Below are positions 33,575 to 45,831 of a DNA stretch of 64,000 nucleotides, in pieces. How positions within the stretch are numbered: the first letter of the stretch is position 1; every line of letters starts with the position of its first letter. Both the position numbers and the translations under genes were made by a program. The notes beneath the pieces are model-generated. The model saw only the letters and a list, made by a program, of their open reading frames with translations, was not told the origin of the DNA and searched no databases. The DNA comes from Anodontia alba (Eukaryota > Mollusca > Bivalvia > Lucinida > Lucinidae), in assembly GCA_964016985.1 (NCBI GenBank), contig OZ024821.1, positions 88,840,535 through 88,904,534 of the forward strand. The letters run 5' to 3'.

Positions 33575-34265
33575 AGCATATGTTGTGGGTACTTATCTGA
33601 ATTGCCTCAACTTGTTGAGGCAATTCAAATGAGTACCCACAAAATTATTATTTTATAAAGAAAATCAGAAAAAATATTGCACAAGATCATTAAATTGGCC
33701 CTTCATGCAATCCTCTGCAGCTGAGCTTTCTTTATTAGGTAGATATTTTGCTACATGTTTTTTTCTGATTTCTTTGAAACACTTAAAAACATAGTGCGGT
33801 AATATATCAATACGGTATTTATAGGGTATCTCTTATATCTGGGGCTTTGTAGATGAGATACTTTTCAAAACGTAATGATATTTTCCTTATTTCTTCATGA
33901 AAATATGTTTTTATTTAATATTAGATCTTTAGATGTTTAGCTGAGTGAAGCTATTCTAATCAATCATTACAATATGGTGTTTTAACTGCTGGGTAAGAAT
34001 ATCAGAGCACAACATTTTGAAAAAATAATAAAAATACCATCTAATCTGCCCAGGGAATCTGTCCGTGTTTTACTTATAAGCAAAAATTTCAAAAGACAAC
34101 ATATTCAAATATTTTTCTCATTTTTCCACAGAAAACAGATATTGACATTTCATGCAAATTGTCTCCTCAGGAGACAATTTGCATGAAATGTCAAAGTCTA
34201 CTTTCTGAGCAAAATAAGAAAAATATCATCAATTTGTTGTTTGCTAAATCTGCCTTGAGAGTGGT
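33575..34265. repeat. Foldback-4 hairpin and a MITE family 3 copy
   Basis: 33580-33645 is a foldback (GTGGGTACTTATCTGAATTGCC inverted) centred on 'tcaacttgttga'. 34080-34265 is a family-3 hairpin with perfect 'catttcatgcaaattgtctc' arms around 'ctcaggag'. The ORF at 34159 is part of it. 33650-34080 is otherwise unclassified. Confidence 0.65.
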
Positions 34266-34286
34266 AAAGGTAAATGGAGAACTAAG

Positions 34287-36673
34287 ACAAGAATTCTGCA
34301 GAAGGCGTCGTCGCACCTGCTGGGGCAAAAGTCACAGGAGCCACAATCAGAATGTGGTTATTAAATAAGTTCATTTCATCCTTAGCAGTGCTTAGTTGGA
34401 AAACTGGGTTGAAAAAAAATGAGTGGGGCACATAATTATATTCCAGGCCAGTGCCATTCCCTTTAATGGCTTTATCTTCAGCACTGACTTTTCATATTAT
34501 ACAGCCCAATGATAATGGAACGTCCATGTAACATGTGTAAAAGTCACCGGAGCGTGAAATATAGTTCAAGGTCACCAGGTCAAGGTACCTGCTAATTCAG
34601 TACATCAAGGAGAAGCACTATGCAAGATATGGTGGTTGTAGGCCTTATAGTTGGAGAGTTATCGAACATCAATGTAAAATGTGTCAAATATAGGTCAAGG
34701 TCATCGAGTCAAGGTACCTGCCAAGCCAGTGCAATGAGGTGAAGCACTATGCAAGGTTTAGTGGTTGTAGATCTTATATTTGAGGAGATACCAAACATCA
34801 ATGTAAAAATGTGTCAGTCACTGGAGTGCAAAATATAGGTCAAGGTCACCAGGTCAAGGTACCTGCTGAGTCAGTACATCTAGAAGAAGCACAATACAAG
34901 GTTTTGTGGTTGAAGGCCTTACAGTTGAGGACATATAGAAGGGCGACGTAAATGGTGTAAAAATCAATGAAGCGCGAAATATAGATCAAGGTCACCGAGT
35001 CAAGGTACCTGCAGAGTCTGTACATTGAGGAGAAGTCCTATGTGAGGTTTGGTGGTTGTAGGCCTTATAGTTGAGGAGATATTGAACGTCGATGTAAAAT
35101 GTGTAAAATTTACTGGAGCGCAAAATATAGGTCAAGGTCACTGGGTCAAGATACCTGCCAAGTCAGAACATCTAGGAGAAGCACTATGCAAGGTTTGGTG
35201 GCTAGAGGTATTACACTTGAGGAGATCTGGAATGTTGACGTAAATTATGTCAGTTTCTGCAGCCAAAATATAGGTCAAGGTCACCAGGTCAAGGTATCTG
35301 CTGAGTCAGTACATTGAGAAGAAGCACTTTGCAAGGTCTGATGGTTGTAGGCCTTATAGTTGAGGAGATATCGAACATCGATGCAAAATGTGTCAAAGTC
35401 ACTGGAGCGCAAACTATAGGTCAAGGTCACCGGGTCAATGTACCTGCCGAGTCAGTACCTCTAGGAGAAGCACTATGCAAGGTTTGGTAGTTGTACGCCT
35501 TAGAGCTGAGAAGATCTGGAACGTCAGCGTAAATTGTGTCAAAATCACTGGAGCGCAAAATACAGATAAAGGTCACTGGGTCAATGTACCTGCCAAGTAA
35601 GGAGGTCAGGAAGATGTGTCATGCAAGGTATGATGGTTGATGTAGAATTGTAGTTGATTAGAATACTAAATTTGACGTAAATGTCGAACTACCGGATAAA
35701 TGTTGAGACGGACGGACGGATGGACAAACGGACAAGGGGATGCCTATGTCACAAAGTCAGGAGGTCAGGGAGTTGCTTGATGCAAGGTTTGATGGTTGTT
35801 TAGTCTTGTAGTTGATAAGAATACTAACTCTGGCATAAATGTCAAACTTCGACATAAATGTTGACAGACAGACAGACAGACAGACAGATGGACCGACGGA
35901 CAAACAGACAGACGAACAGAAAAGCGGACGCCTATGTTGCAAGGTCAGGAGGTCAGGGAGATGTTTCATGCAAGGTTTGATGGTTGTTCAGTCTTGTAAT
36001 TGATAAGTATACTAACTTTGACATAAGTGTCAAACTTCGACATAAATGTTGACAGACAGACAGATGGACAAACAGACAGACAAACGGAAAAGTGGATGCC
36101 TATGTCGCAAAGTCAGGAGATCAGAGAGATGTTTCATGCAAGGTTTGATTGTTGTTTAGTCTTGAAGTTGATTAGAATACTAACTTTGACATAAATGTCA
36201 AATTTCGACATAACAGAACTGTTAACAGATGGACGGACAGACAGACGGATGAACGGACAAACGAATGGAAAAGCGGGCACCTATGTCGTAAAGTCAGGAG
36301 GTCGGGGAGATGTTCCATGCAAGGTTTGATGATTGTTTAGTCTTGTAGTTGATTAGAATACGAACTTTGACATAAATGTTGAACTTTGACATAAATGTTG
36401 ACAGATGGACGGATGAACAGACAGACGAACGGAAAAGCAGGCACCTATGTCACATAGTCAGGAGGTCAGGGAGATGTTTCATGCAAGGTTTGATGGTTGT
36501 TTAGTCTTGTAGTTGATCAGAATACTAACTTTGACATAAATGTCGAACGTTGACATAAATGTTGACAGATGGACGGACAGATCTATGGACGAATGGATGG
36601 ATGGATGGACGGACTGACAGATGGATGGAACAGCGGACGCCTATATCGCACCCTGCTATAAGCAGGTGCAACA
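34287..36673 (+). mobile_element. Hairpin-ended tandem-repeat element, copy 3 (larger, older)
   Basis: It has the same start (ACAAGAATTCTGCAGAAGG), leader, ~145-bp AGGTCA-bearing units, ~175-bp units with degenerate GACG runs and terminal hairpin (36644-36673). It is about 330 bp longer than copies 1 and 2, with an extra 3'-type unit, and more diverged. It lies outside the 1-23 kb array and no empty site is available in the window. Confidence 0.75.
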
Positions 36674-36797
36674 AAAAATATTTGCCTAGATATTTCCTCC
36701 TACCTTGTGTTATGGCTTCTACCAGTATTTTTCTTGAAATACATGTTACTGGAATATAAAGAGAGAGGAAGATTACTATAATAACCCTAAGCATTGG

Positions 36798-36943
36798 ATT
36801 GGTTGGTTGATTTGGAGTAACTGCCCAGTCAACACTATTAAGGTCATGTTGAGCCAGTCAGTTTACCTAACCACACTTTTCCTAGGAAAGCTTAGTCCTC
36901 TAAGTGCCAAACCAGTACTTGTGCATACGATTTCCCCAGTAGT
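36798..36943 (-). mobile_element. 5'-truncated diverged SINE-1
   Basis: The tail and part of the body are present, the head is absent. The flanks CTAAGCATTGG (36787-36797) and CTAAGTATTGG (36944-36954) match at 10 of 11 bases. A family-1-type palindrome follows at about 36965-37020. Confidence 0.78.
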
Positions 36944-37717
36944 CTAAGTATTGGGATATTCAGAGCATACAGTGTAGCCCCAGATCAAAATGCAGCTTCT
37001 GACCAGGGTTTACACTGTTTGCTACCTCATCTGTCAATTTTTAGACACATCAACAGGGAGAAAAAAGATGGACTTGATCAAATGTTAGAACAAGTATGGT
37101 AGTGTGTTTGAGATGTGACAATGGTAAATTTGTTTCCATTCCATAACTTGAAAAATGTTCAAGATATTTTTATGAAACTTTATTGAAATATTAAACATCA
37201 TCAGATGACATGCAGAAAAATAGAGTCCTAACTCTTGTCTAAATAATTCTAGAGTTATTCCCCTTTGAAATTTGACAATGGTAATGTTGTGTCCATTTTA
37301 TAACTTGAAAAAGTTTCATGATATTTACATGAAACTTCATGGAAATATAAAGCATCATCAGACGACGTCAGAAAACAAGAACTGTAACTCTTGTCTATAC
37401 ATTTTTGGAGTTATTCCCCTTTGAAATTTGACAATGGTCATTTCATGTGCGCTTCATAACTTGAAAACCCTTCATTAGAGAATTGTAATTTCGTGTCTGC
37501 TCTATAACTAGAAAACTGTTTAAGACAGTTTGATGAAACTTCATAGAAATATAAAGCATCTTTAGATAATATGCAGAGCACAAGAACTGTATTTCTTGTC
37601 AGCACATTTTTTGGAGTTACTCCACTTTGAAATTCGACAATGGTAATTTTGTGTCCCCTCTATAACTTGAAAACTGGTCAAGATATTTCCATGAGACTTC
37701 ATAGACATGCAAAGAAT

Positions 37718-37747
37718 AATGTCTCCACTGACAGGGGTGGAGACATT
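37718..37747 (-). other. Perfect 11-bp-stem hairpin inside the tandem array
   Basis: AATGTCTCCAC and GTGGAGACATT pair perfectly around an 8-base loop. Immediately to the right is a decayed 'tctatccatctatctgtctg' tract (complement of GACAGACAGATGG). It would be the 3' end of a minus-strand hairpin-ended element. Confidence 0.75.
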
Positions 37748-38369
37748 TTGTTTTTGCCTCGAACGTCTATCCATCTATCTGTCTGTCCGTCACTCAATCG
37801 TGTCTGCTCTATAACTTGAAAACTGTTCAAGATATTTTCATGAAACTTCATGGAAATATAAAGCATTATTAGACGACATACAGATCACAAGAACTGTAAC
37901 TCTTGTCTGTACATTTTTGAGTTAGTCCACTTTTAAATTAGAGAATTGTAATTTCGTGTCTGCTCTATAACTTGGAAAACATTCAATATATTGTCATGAA
38001 ACTTCATAGAAAAAAAAGCATCATCAGATGACGTGCAGAATACAAGAACTGAACTCTTGTCTTTACAGTTTTGTAGTTATTCTCCTTTGAAACTTGACAA
38101 TGGTCATTTCGTGTGCGCTTCATAACCAGACAGCCCTTTAAGTTATTTTCATGAAATTTCATAGAAATATAAAGCATGATCAGACAACTTGCACAACACA
38201 AGAACCTTTACTCTTGACCATACAGTGTTTGGAATTATTCCCCTTTGAAATTGACAAATTGCTTCATAACTTGAAAAACATTCATGATATTTTCATGAAA
38301 CTTTGTGGAAATATAAACATCATCAGACGACATGCAGAACACAAAAGCCCTAACTCTTGTCTTTATAGT

Positions 38370-38580
38370 TTCTTTGGACTTGTATTAGATTTAGTTATGT
38401 ATTGTCGGTGGTTGTTATACTCTGTATGCATCGGTCCTACCGCCTGTTTGCATCTCTACTTACTGCCTATAATAGCCGGTACGAATACTGCTTTTTATCT
38501 AATGGTATCACTTCCTATACTACTATAACTTGATGTCTGGGAAGGGCTGCGGTTTGTGATTGTGGCACTCCCTGGACTTT
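38370..38580. other. Unclassified insert in the tandem array
   Basis: Sequence unlike the units, somewhat richer in GC, with 'ggtcctaccgcctgtttgca' and 'ggaagggctgcggtttgtga'. It lengthens a plus-strand ORF (38151-38528) by chance. No domain is recognised. Confidence 0.4.
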
Positions 38581-39767
38581 TCTCTTACATTTTTTGTAGT
38601 TATTCTCCTTTGAATTTGACAATAGTAATTTTGTGTCTGCTCTATAACTAGAAAACTGTTTAAGACATGTTAATAAAACTTCATAGAAATATAAAGCATC
38701 ATCAGACGAATTGCAGAACACAAGAACCAAACTTTTTGTCAGTACATTTTTGGAGTTATTCCCCTTTGAAATTCGACAATGGTAATTTTATGTCCCCTCT
38801 ACAACTTGAAAACTGTTCAAGGTATTTTCATGAAACTTCACAGACATATAAATAATTATTAGATGACCACAAGAACTGTTACTCTTGATTATACATTTTT
38901 GGAGTTATTTTCCTTTGAAATTTATTGAAAACTGTTCAAGATATTTTTATGAAACTTTATTGAAATATAAAACATCATCAGACGAGGTGCAGAACACAAG
39001 AACCATAGCTCTTGTCTATACATTTTTGGAGTTTTTCCCCTTTGAAAATCGACAATGGTAATTTTGTTTCTGCTCTATAACTTGAAAACTGATTAAGATA
39101 TTTTCATGATCATCAGTCATGTACAGAACCATTACTCTTGTCTATACATTCTTTTGAGTTATTCTCCCTCTGCAATTCTACAGTTGTAATTTTGTGTCAG
39201 CTATAACTTGAAAACCATTCAAGATATTTTCAAGAAACTTTACAGAAATATAAAGCATCATCAGATGATGTGCAGAACACAAGGACAGTAACTCTTGTCT
39301 ATACATTTTTGGAGTTATCCCCTTTGGAATTCGACAATGTAAATTTCATAACCATTCAAGATATTTTCATGAAACTTTATATAAAGCAGTGATGTTGAAC
39401 TATTAGTATGGGTAAACTTTCTAACTGAGTGGCAGCTGTTGGAAGACATATTTTTTTTTTATTACTATTTACTTTTGTTTTTGTTGTCGTTGTTAAAAAC
39501 AGCTCTAGTCATTTTATGTTTTGTCTTTAAACAAGGATCTAAGATAAAAATATATTATACAGCAAAATAAATAAAGAAACCAATAACCAAATGGAAACGT
39601 TTTAAAGCATGGACATGTACATCTGTTTTACATGGACTTAGAATGATTTTATACACACACAATTGATATCTAGCAGGAAAATTTTACTGTTAATTAAGCT
39701 GACATTCTGATGCCATAAAATTAATTATATGGCATCTAAAATGACAAGTTTCAGACAAAATAAAACA

Positions 39768-39770
<3 letters not shown>

Positions 39771-39856
<86 letters not shown>

Positions 39857-39862
39857 TTTTTT
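39771..39862. repeat. (TA)n microsatellite followed by poly(T)
   Basis: About 34 TA units (39771-39839), then 24 T. The run could be the end of a retroposed poly(A) on the minus strand. 39400-39770 and 39863-40430 show nothing else of note. Confidence 0.97.
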
Positions 39863-41013
39863 CTCTTAAAAACATAAGTTGTAGATACTTGATATACCCA
39901 CCTCAGGCAGTTCTAATGAGTACCCTACTAGAGCAGAAATATGAAAGTTAATGTATATCCCTGTAAACTTTAGGGATCAAAATTACATAAGCATATTAAA
40001 ATGATGTTAGCAACATTGTCAAACCTTAATCTTAATAATTACAGATGTAGTGATCAACAAAGATGATTATCAGACTGTGTAGATTCACAGGCTGATATGT
40101 GCCTGTGTTGTTGGCTTAATTAAGGCTTACATAGGACAGACTTTCTCATGCTGCAGCTCATTTAGTTTCAGAACATCATATGAGCCGTGACACAAGGAAA
40201 TGGTACTTTTCATCCTTCCTAAAAACAATTTTTTTAAATGCACATGCCCAGCCATCTAGTGAGGCTAGATGTCTGATTTTTAGACAAAACCATAGTTCTA
40301 TATGACGTGTTAACAGTGAAGGCTCTGGCGAGACTGCTCGGATAGGCCTCAGGCTTGCTGTTTGCATGTGCGATAAGAACCATTATCTCATGCTGGCTAT
40401 GTATATATATGGGCTTCATAATAATAATAATGATACGAGGGTCCTGCAAAAAGTTTTGTCACTGGGTTCGGATTACTTCAGTGCTACGTTTTATCAAACA
40501 TATTTTTATTACAAACCTTCAAAGTATTGCCCCTTTACTGAAACACATTTTTGTAACCTTTTTACCTAGTTGCAAAAAGCAGATAAATAGTCTTCTTTTG
40601 GTATCTGTTGGAAACACTGATAAATAGCACTGTCAAGAGGTTTTCTAGACATATACTTATTTCCAGAAAGCATTTTCTTAAGCCTTGGAAATAAAAAGAA
40701 GTCACAGGGACTCAGGTCAGGTGAATAAGGTGGATGGTTTAAAACTTTCACCTTTTCAGAAGCCAAAAAAAGACTTAACAACCTCACACTTATGAGAGGA
40801 GGCGTTGTCATGTAAAAGGTGGACTCATGACCATCCTTTGCTTGGTCGCTTCTTATTGTAACAAGTAAATTGGTCAGTGTATATGACTGCATCTATTTCA
40901 ATTTGAAATAACTCGGTCAGTTGGAAAGCAATTTGAACAAAATAAACGGTTATCATTAGCTGTTGAACACACCATTCAAGTGCAATGAAGCATTTTAAAA
41001 TATACCTGGGATT

Positions 41014-41626
41014 TTGTGTTGAGGTTTTACGGCCCAGTCAACCCAATGGTGTCATGTCGAGCGCGGTCAGTTTACCTAACCACACATTTACTGGGCAGGC
41101 TTAGTCCTCTAAGCGGTTAACCAGTATTGTGCACATTCTTTCACCAGAAACTGACAACTGCCCTTCTTGAATCAGCAGAAGGGTGAGAATGACCGCAGAA
41201 AATATTTCATGATCAATCTCCACGAAAGAATGTTGCCAACCTCGGCGGGGGTTGAACCCGCGACCTCCTGGTCTCCAGTCGGATGGCGCATCCAGCTGAG
41301 CCACCGATTGATTGATTGTGTTGGGGTTTAACGACACGTCAACCCTTATGGGTCATTTTGTGTCATCTCCCAGAGAAAGGGAGAAAAGAGACAGAAGAGA
41401 TAGCAGAAGAGATGAAAGAGAGGGACAGGGAGAAAGAGGAACAGGAATGAAAGTGAAGAAACAGAAGAAATAAAAACATCACCTCCCTACCCTTACCTGC
41501 TACAAAGAAAACAGGCCTTGCCCAACTGTAAGCCAATACCAGCTGGATGCCCCGGTGACATAAGATACATGACACCTTCGCACCACCCGACCACCTCAGT
41601 TGAGCCACCGAGTCACCGAGGCCGGC
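41014..41626 (-). mobile_element. SINE-1 inserted in mariner and split by SINE-2
   Basis: A perfect 17-bp duplication AAAATATACCTGGGATT (40997-41013 and 41627-41643) flanks it. The tail and body run to 41307. The head is interrupted by SINE-2 and resumes at 41601-41626 (complement of 'gtcaccgaggccggc'). The B box GGTTCAACCCC is on the minus strand. Confidence 0.95.
41308..41600 (-). mobile_element. SINE-2 inserted in the SINE-1 head
   Basis: Full length, 293 bp. An 11-bp duplication TGAGCCACCGA (41297-41307 and 41601-41611) is made from the SINE-1 A-box region. The 'ttgattgattgtgttggggt' tail is at the left, with a CT-rich body and a head ending at 'ccacctca'. It is the youngest insertion in this stack. 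Confidence 0.93.
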
Positions 41627-42114
41627 AAAATATACCTGGGATTAAACCAAGGAAGCCTATTAGTGAAGGAACTTTTTGCATGACCCTCATACAGTACCAA
41701 GTATTGGAAAAGCCAACCTCCAAATATATATTCCATTTCTGCCCTACAAGCGAATGGCCAGACAGAAAATGCTGAAAAGGTATTAAAATGACCTTTTATA
41801 AATGTTTCCTCAGCAAAGAAATTTTAATGTATAAATGCCATCAGTTGCACTGATAACAGGACCCTTTGGTGAAATATGCCAAAATTACAGCATTATTAGC
41901 ACCCAATTGTGATAACCCTGTGGATTGCAACATCTAGACACCATCCGCAGCTCCAAATGGAGCTACTGGCTGTCGTTATACCTAAAGGTAGATTCGAAGT
42001 CCGTCGCACTAACCTCTGGGATACCCAAACACTTCTTGCCCCGAGAGCAGTAAAGGTCAAATACACATGGTATAACATCTAAAGGATGCAATGGACTTAA
42101 GTGCATAGTTGTAA

Positions 42115-42316
42115 ATCCTTGTCCTGCTGAATAAATTAAGATGCCACTCCCATTTCTAATTTTCAGCCAATCAGATTACTTGATACATATTGCTGATATA
42201 AATTCACATAATGGCAAACAGTGTAGATCCAGATCAGTTGGCTTCTTCAGAAGCCAACTGATCTGGATCTACACTGTTTACAAAGCAGGATATCTCTGGG
42301 TTCAGCAGGACTAGGG
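42115..42316 (+). mobile_element. TTAA-flanked MITE family 2, copy 3
   Basis: Ends TCCTTGTCCTGCTGAA and TTCAGCAGGACTAGGG. The interior palindrome AGATCCAGATCAGTTGGCTTC / GAAGCCAACTGATCTGGATCT is perfect. TTAA is intact at 42317-42320 and decayed to GTAA on the left. 41692-42110 and 42320-42640 are unclassified. Confidence 0.78.
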
Positions 42317-42639
42317 TTAAGGATGGAACAGACTTAGATGACAATTTGCAGAAAAATGACAGAACAGGCTTTGGAGGATTCAATGGATTCCTTTACCATT
42401 ACCATTCATAATTAATTATACACACCGATTCATCATCCATAGTCTACACATGTTGCAGCATCTGACAATAACAGATCAGCTGCTATTTCAGTAGAAAACA
42501 TAGGGTGCTGTTGATCACCAAATAATAGTGGAAATTATAGCACTTACTCATAATCCCAGGTTCCAAGAAAAAATATTGAGGTCTTTTACCATCTGTTTAA
42601 TTCCCTAAACGTCAGACTTCATGCCATTCTTCTCTATTT

Positions 42640-42820
42640 TGTTTGTGTTAAGGTTTTACAGCCCAGTCAACCCAATGGGGTCATGTCGAGTGCGGTTAGT
42701 TTACCTAGCCACATGTTTACTAGACAGGCTTAGTCCTCCAAGTGGTTAACCAGTATTGTGCACATTCTTTCGCTAGAAACTGACAACTGCCCTTCTTGAA
42801 TCAGCGGAAGGGTGAGAATG
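42640..42820 (-). mobile_element. SINE-1 without its head
   Basis: The tail and body stop at 'ggaagggtgagaatg', where the next SINE-1 begins directly with 'tttgtttgtttgtgttgagg'. It is either 5'-truncated or recombined with its neighbour. No clear duplication is seen. Confidence 0.85.
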
Positions 42821-43128
42821 TTTGTTTGTTTGTGTTGAGGTTTTATGGCCCAGTCAACCCAATGGGATCATGTTGAGTGCGGTCAGTTTACCTAACCACA
42901 CGTTTACTGGGCAGGCTTAGTTCTCTAAGCGATTAACCAGTATTGTGCACATTCTTTTGCCAGAAACTGACAACTGCCCTTCTTGAATCAGCGGAAGGGA
43001 GAGAATGACTGTAGAAAATATTTCATGATCAATCTCCATGAAAGAATGTTGCCGACCTGGGCAGGGGTTGAACCGGCGACCTCCTGGTCTCCAGTCGGAC
43101 GGCACATCCAACTGCGCCACTTGCTGGC
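42821..43128 (-). mobile_element. Full-length SINE-1, head to tail with the previous one
   Basis: A complete tail, body and tRNA-like head (B box GGTTCAACCCC). The A box is slightly changed to TGGCGCAGTTGG, and the extreme 5' end is altered ('cttgctggc'). The two copies share the same orientation. Confidence 0.88.
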
Positions 43129-43162
43129 TTCTTTGTTATTATTGATAGTACTAGTGGTGAAT

Positions 43163-43165
<3 letters not shown>

Positions 43166-43209
<44 letters not shown>
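43166..43209. repeat. (GT)n microsatellite
   Basis: About 21 GT units. From here to about 44300 there is no recognised gene; ORFs at 43355-43753 (both strands) are AT-rich and without domains, and a small 'cacacac' and 'caccatcacc' region lies near 43510-43560. Confidence 0.97.
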
Positions 43210-43211
<2 letters not shown>

Positions 43212-44309
43212 GGTCAATTGGGATACAAGTCCTAGCTATTTTTGATTGTGATGGTGACTGGGTGGAGCAGTTGGCATGGTTAAATTAAATAGTATGTTAG
43301 TATGTTCCATGGAAATTATGAAACCTGATGGTGGACAGTAGAGACCTTGTTTAGATGTCACAGGATGAGGGGGGGCTTTTGCTGTTGGAATATAATAAAG
43401 TGACTAGTGATTTTGTATTTCCCTGTAATGAAACATTCATTTTAATCAAGCAGAAATCTCCATCTGCCACCATAATCCAATCTAGTGGGCACTGTGCCTG
43501 CCATGCCACATGCACACACACACACACAAATCATCACCAGCACCATCACCACTATCATCAAATACTAGCAGAAACTATGACTTTTCTTCCAGTGGAGTTC
43601 AGATTTACAACCTACCTTGCAAGGTCAAACATGATCGTAAAATTCATCTTTATTTGTTCCCAGACCCTTGGATTCTTAAAAATGAGTGTTGCAATCCTAC
43701 TAAATGTATTTGGGATCAAGTGCACCATGTTTGATGCTAAAGTTGCTTGTTGACTTTTGGACAAAGCGACATGAAGGATGATGAGAAATATGCACAATTA
43801 TGAGTGGTAATAGTTAGAGAGTCCATTACATTCTTTTATGTTGACCATTTCAAAACATGCTGTATCATTTTCTGTAAGGCATTGTCTAAGTCCATTGCAT
43901 CAGCAAAAAGTACCCACCTAAGTCTGTTGCATCCATTATGTATTGCATCCATCCTTGCTGAGGTGCTTCTAATGAGTCCACACAATTTACAGTTTTTGAG
44001 GGGAAATTAGAAATATATTTATGTGATGCATCCTCATGGATGTCTGGAGCTATGAAAATGGTCAAAATAAAAGCAATTTTAGCTTCTGTCATACCTTCTT
44101 TGGTCAGTTTTCTCTATCATCTGTACACAGTCAGGACCCACAGATGAGAACCTGCAAAAATACAGAAAATAAACCAGTGATTACCTGAAACAAAAAAAAT
44201 CTGTCATGAAGGAGAATGATAATTTAGTAAAAATGACTTCTGAAAGACAGAATGTTTTACCAAAGTATCCATACTCCTGAGTGACAGATTTTTTGTATCA
44301 AATAAACAC

Positions 44310-45249
44310 TGTTCATCATTCTTTTCATTATCCTTTGCCACTCTCTGGGCACATTTAGCAGATGACAAATTGATATTTTTCTGATTTTACTCAGAGAAAA
44401 CAGGATTTGACATTTCATGCAAACTGTCTCGATTGGAGACAATCTGCATAAAATGTCAAATCCTACTTCTTGGGAAAAATAAAACAAATATTTCAAAATG
44501 CCATCTGCTGAAAACTTTACCCAGAGTGCTAAGCGTTAAATAGCTTTTCACCTTCTTTTAATCAAAAGGCCAGAACCTAATTAGACAATAAAACTGTGTT
44601 GCAGATTATATTAACTACCCTAAAAAGAGGACTTTTTAAGGATTATTATTTGGTGATAATATTGGGATATTTTTTCTTATTTATTCATAAACCAAGGCAC
44701 TTCTAATGAGTCCCCACAAAATCGGTTCTATAGCGAAAGTTTTCCTAAAATTATCATTTTCTGCTCTAAGTATTTAAACAGACAGACCTGAGTAAACATG
44801 TAGTGTAAACACAGATCAGATGATACAGAATGCAGGTATTGTTACGTACGTGTATGTTAATGTTAACCTCTATCACTCTGGGCAAATTCAGCAGATGACA
44901 CATTGAAATTGGAGACAATTTGTATGAAATGTCAAAAAAGACAACTGACATGAAATATCAAAACTAATTTAATAGGAAAATTAAGAAAAATATTTCAAAA
45001 CATTGTCTGCTTAATTTTTCCCCAGCACGCTAAACATTAACCTTTACCACTCTCTGGGCTAATTCAGCAGACAACACATTGATATTTTTTTTTTTTTCAT
45101 TTTTTCCTACAAAACAGGATTTGACATTTCATGCAAATTGTCTCCATAGGAGACAATTTGCATCAAATGTCAAAACCTGCTTTCTGGGTAAAACAAGAAA
45201 AATATTTCAATATGTCATCTGCTGAAAGTATTACCCAGAGTGCTAAATG
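44310..45249. mobile_element. Three MITE family 3 copies
   Basis: The copies are at about 44324-44535, 44867-45036 and 45041-45249. The last two share the TTAA at 45037-45040. The right copy ends at TTAA 45250-45253, the middle one starts after TTAA 44863-44866, and the first ends before TTAA 44536-44539. Each has GACATTTCATGCAAA.TGTCTC arms; the middle copy is decayed. The copies are separated by AT-rich DNA with a foldback-4 relic near 44695. Confidence 0.75.
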
Positions 45250-45289
45250 TTAAGAAATCATATTAGCCAAATCCCTTGTGTGATTAAGT

Positions 45290-45790
45290 TCATTGTCTGC
45301 CTACTTGTAGATATTGGTGGATAGTTTCAAAACCCCCTTAACCCCTGGTCAAGGTCATAGACTTAGACCTTTCTTGTTACACTGTTATGTTAAAAGGTTT
45401 TAATGATCTATATGTCCTGAATGCTTCAATGGGTTTAATAGGTGTGTCAGATACTGGTCCAAACGTTTTGCTGAGCAAGGTCAACCCTCAAGGGAATCAA
45501 TTTAGAATATCCATGTTTATGTTTTTATATCAAAAGATTTTAAATATCAAGATACCCTGAATGAACTTAAGTGGACAACTAGATTACATAGTCAATGGCA
45601 GGCCATCACAAAATCAACACTCTCTGTGCTAATGTTGCAATTAGCATGATGGACTGACAGATGGACAGATGGAAATATAATCCTACTCTCCCACACCTTT
45701 ATCATGAGGGGAAGTCATGAAGCAAGTTTGGTTTAATTCTGCCAAGTGGTTAATAGGAGATAGCATGATGGACAGACAAAGACAGACAAA
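45290..45790. repeat. Dispersed repeat with GACAGAC runs
   Basis: It includes 'gaagtcatgaagcaagtttg', 'gccaagtggttaataggaga' and 'tagcatgatggacagacaaa'. Similar segments are at about 52290-52440 and 61640-61790. This is probably another member of the hairpin/microsatellite class. It forms the left flank of the LINE. Confidence 0.45.
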
Positions 45791-45831
45791 TGGATGGCTG
45801 GATGGATGGATGGATGGATATTTTGTTTATA

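Larger units (their letters stand above)
37120..39400. repeat. Tandem array of ~155-bp units, about 14 copies
   Basis: The unit holds 'tataacttgaaaactgttca', 'agatattttcatgaaacttc', 'aatataaagcatcatcagac' and 'acatttttggagttattccc'. The copies vary in length and identity. An unrelated ~200-bp stretch (about 38370-38580) and a hairpin (37718-37747) interrupt it. Read on the minus strand, the order units, GACGGACAGAC run, hairpin matches the Helentron-like layout, so 37718-39400 may be one such element. Confidence 0.85.
40436..41689 (-). pseudogene. Internally deleted mariner element with a nested SINE insertion
   Basis: The TIRs are CGAGGGTCCTGCAAAAAGTT (from 40436) and, inward from 41689, TGAGGGTCATGCAAAAAGTT. 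TA lies on both sides (40434-40435 and 41690-41691). The minus strand keeps the C-terminal part of the transposase: LHDNASSHKCEVVKS (second catalytic Asp), then after a frameshift in a T run YSPDLSPCDFFLFPRLKKM (third Asp), to KEDYLSAFCN. The spacing fits the D34D mariner type. The N-terminal half is deleted, and 613 bp of SINE sequence plus its duplication sits inside. It cannot make an active transposase. Confidence 0.92.

Noticed and set aside
36965..37020. Rho-independent-type terminators at the many palindromes
   Set aside because: The window is eukaryotic and the palindromes belong to dispersed MITE families.
38151..38528. 125-residue plus-strand ORF
   Set aside because: It runs out of tandem units into an unrelated insert. 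No domain or splice context.
39771..39862. Poly(A) tail of a processed gene on the minus strand
   Set aside because: The (TA)n next to poly(T) is more simply a compound microsatellite. No gene-like sequence lies to the right.
39690..39875. Minus-strand ORF of alternating Tyr and Ile
   Set aside because: It is the (TA)n microsatellite in translation.
43355..43797. Overlapping ORFs on both strands near 43.4-43.8 kb
   Set aside because: No domain, AT-rich composition, no splice signals or start context worth noting.
45791..45820. Target-site duplication of the LINE made from GGAT repeats
   Set aside because: No GGAT sequence at the right edge (about 51610). The repeats are more likely the LINE tail.
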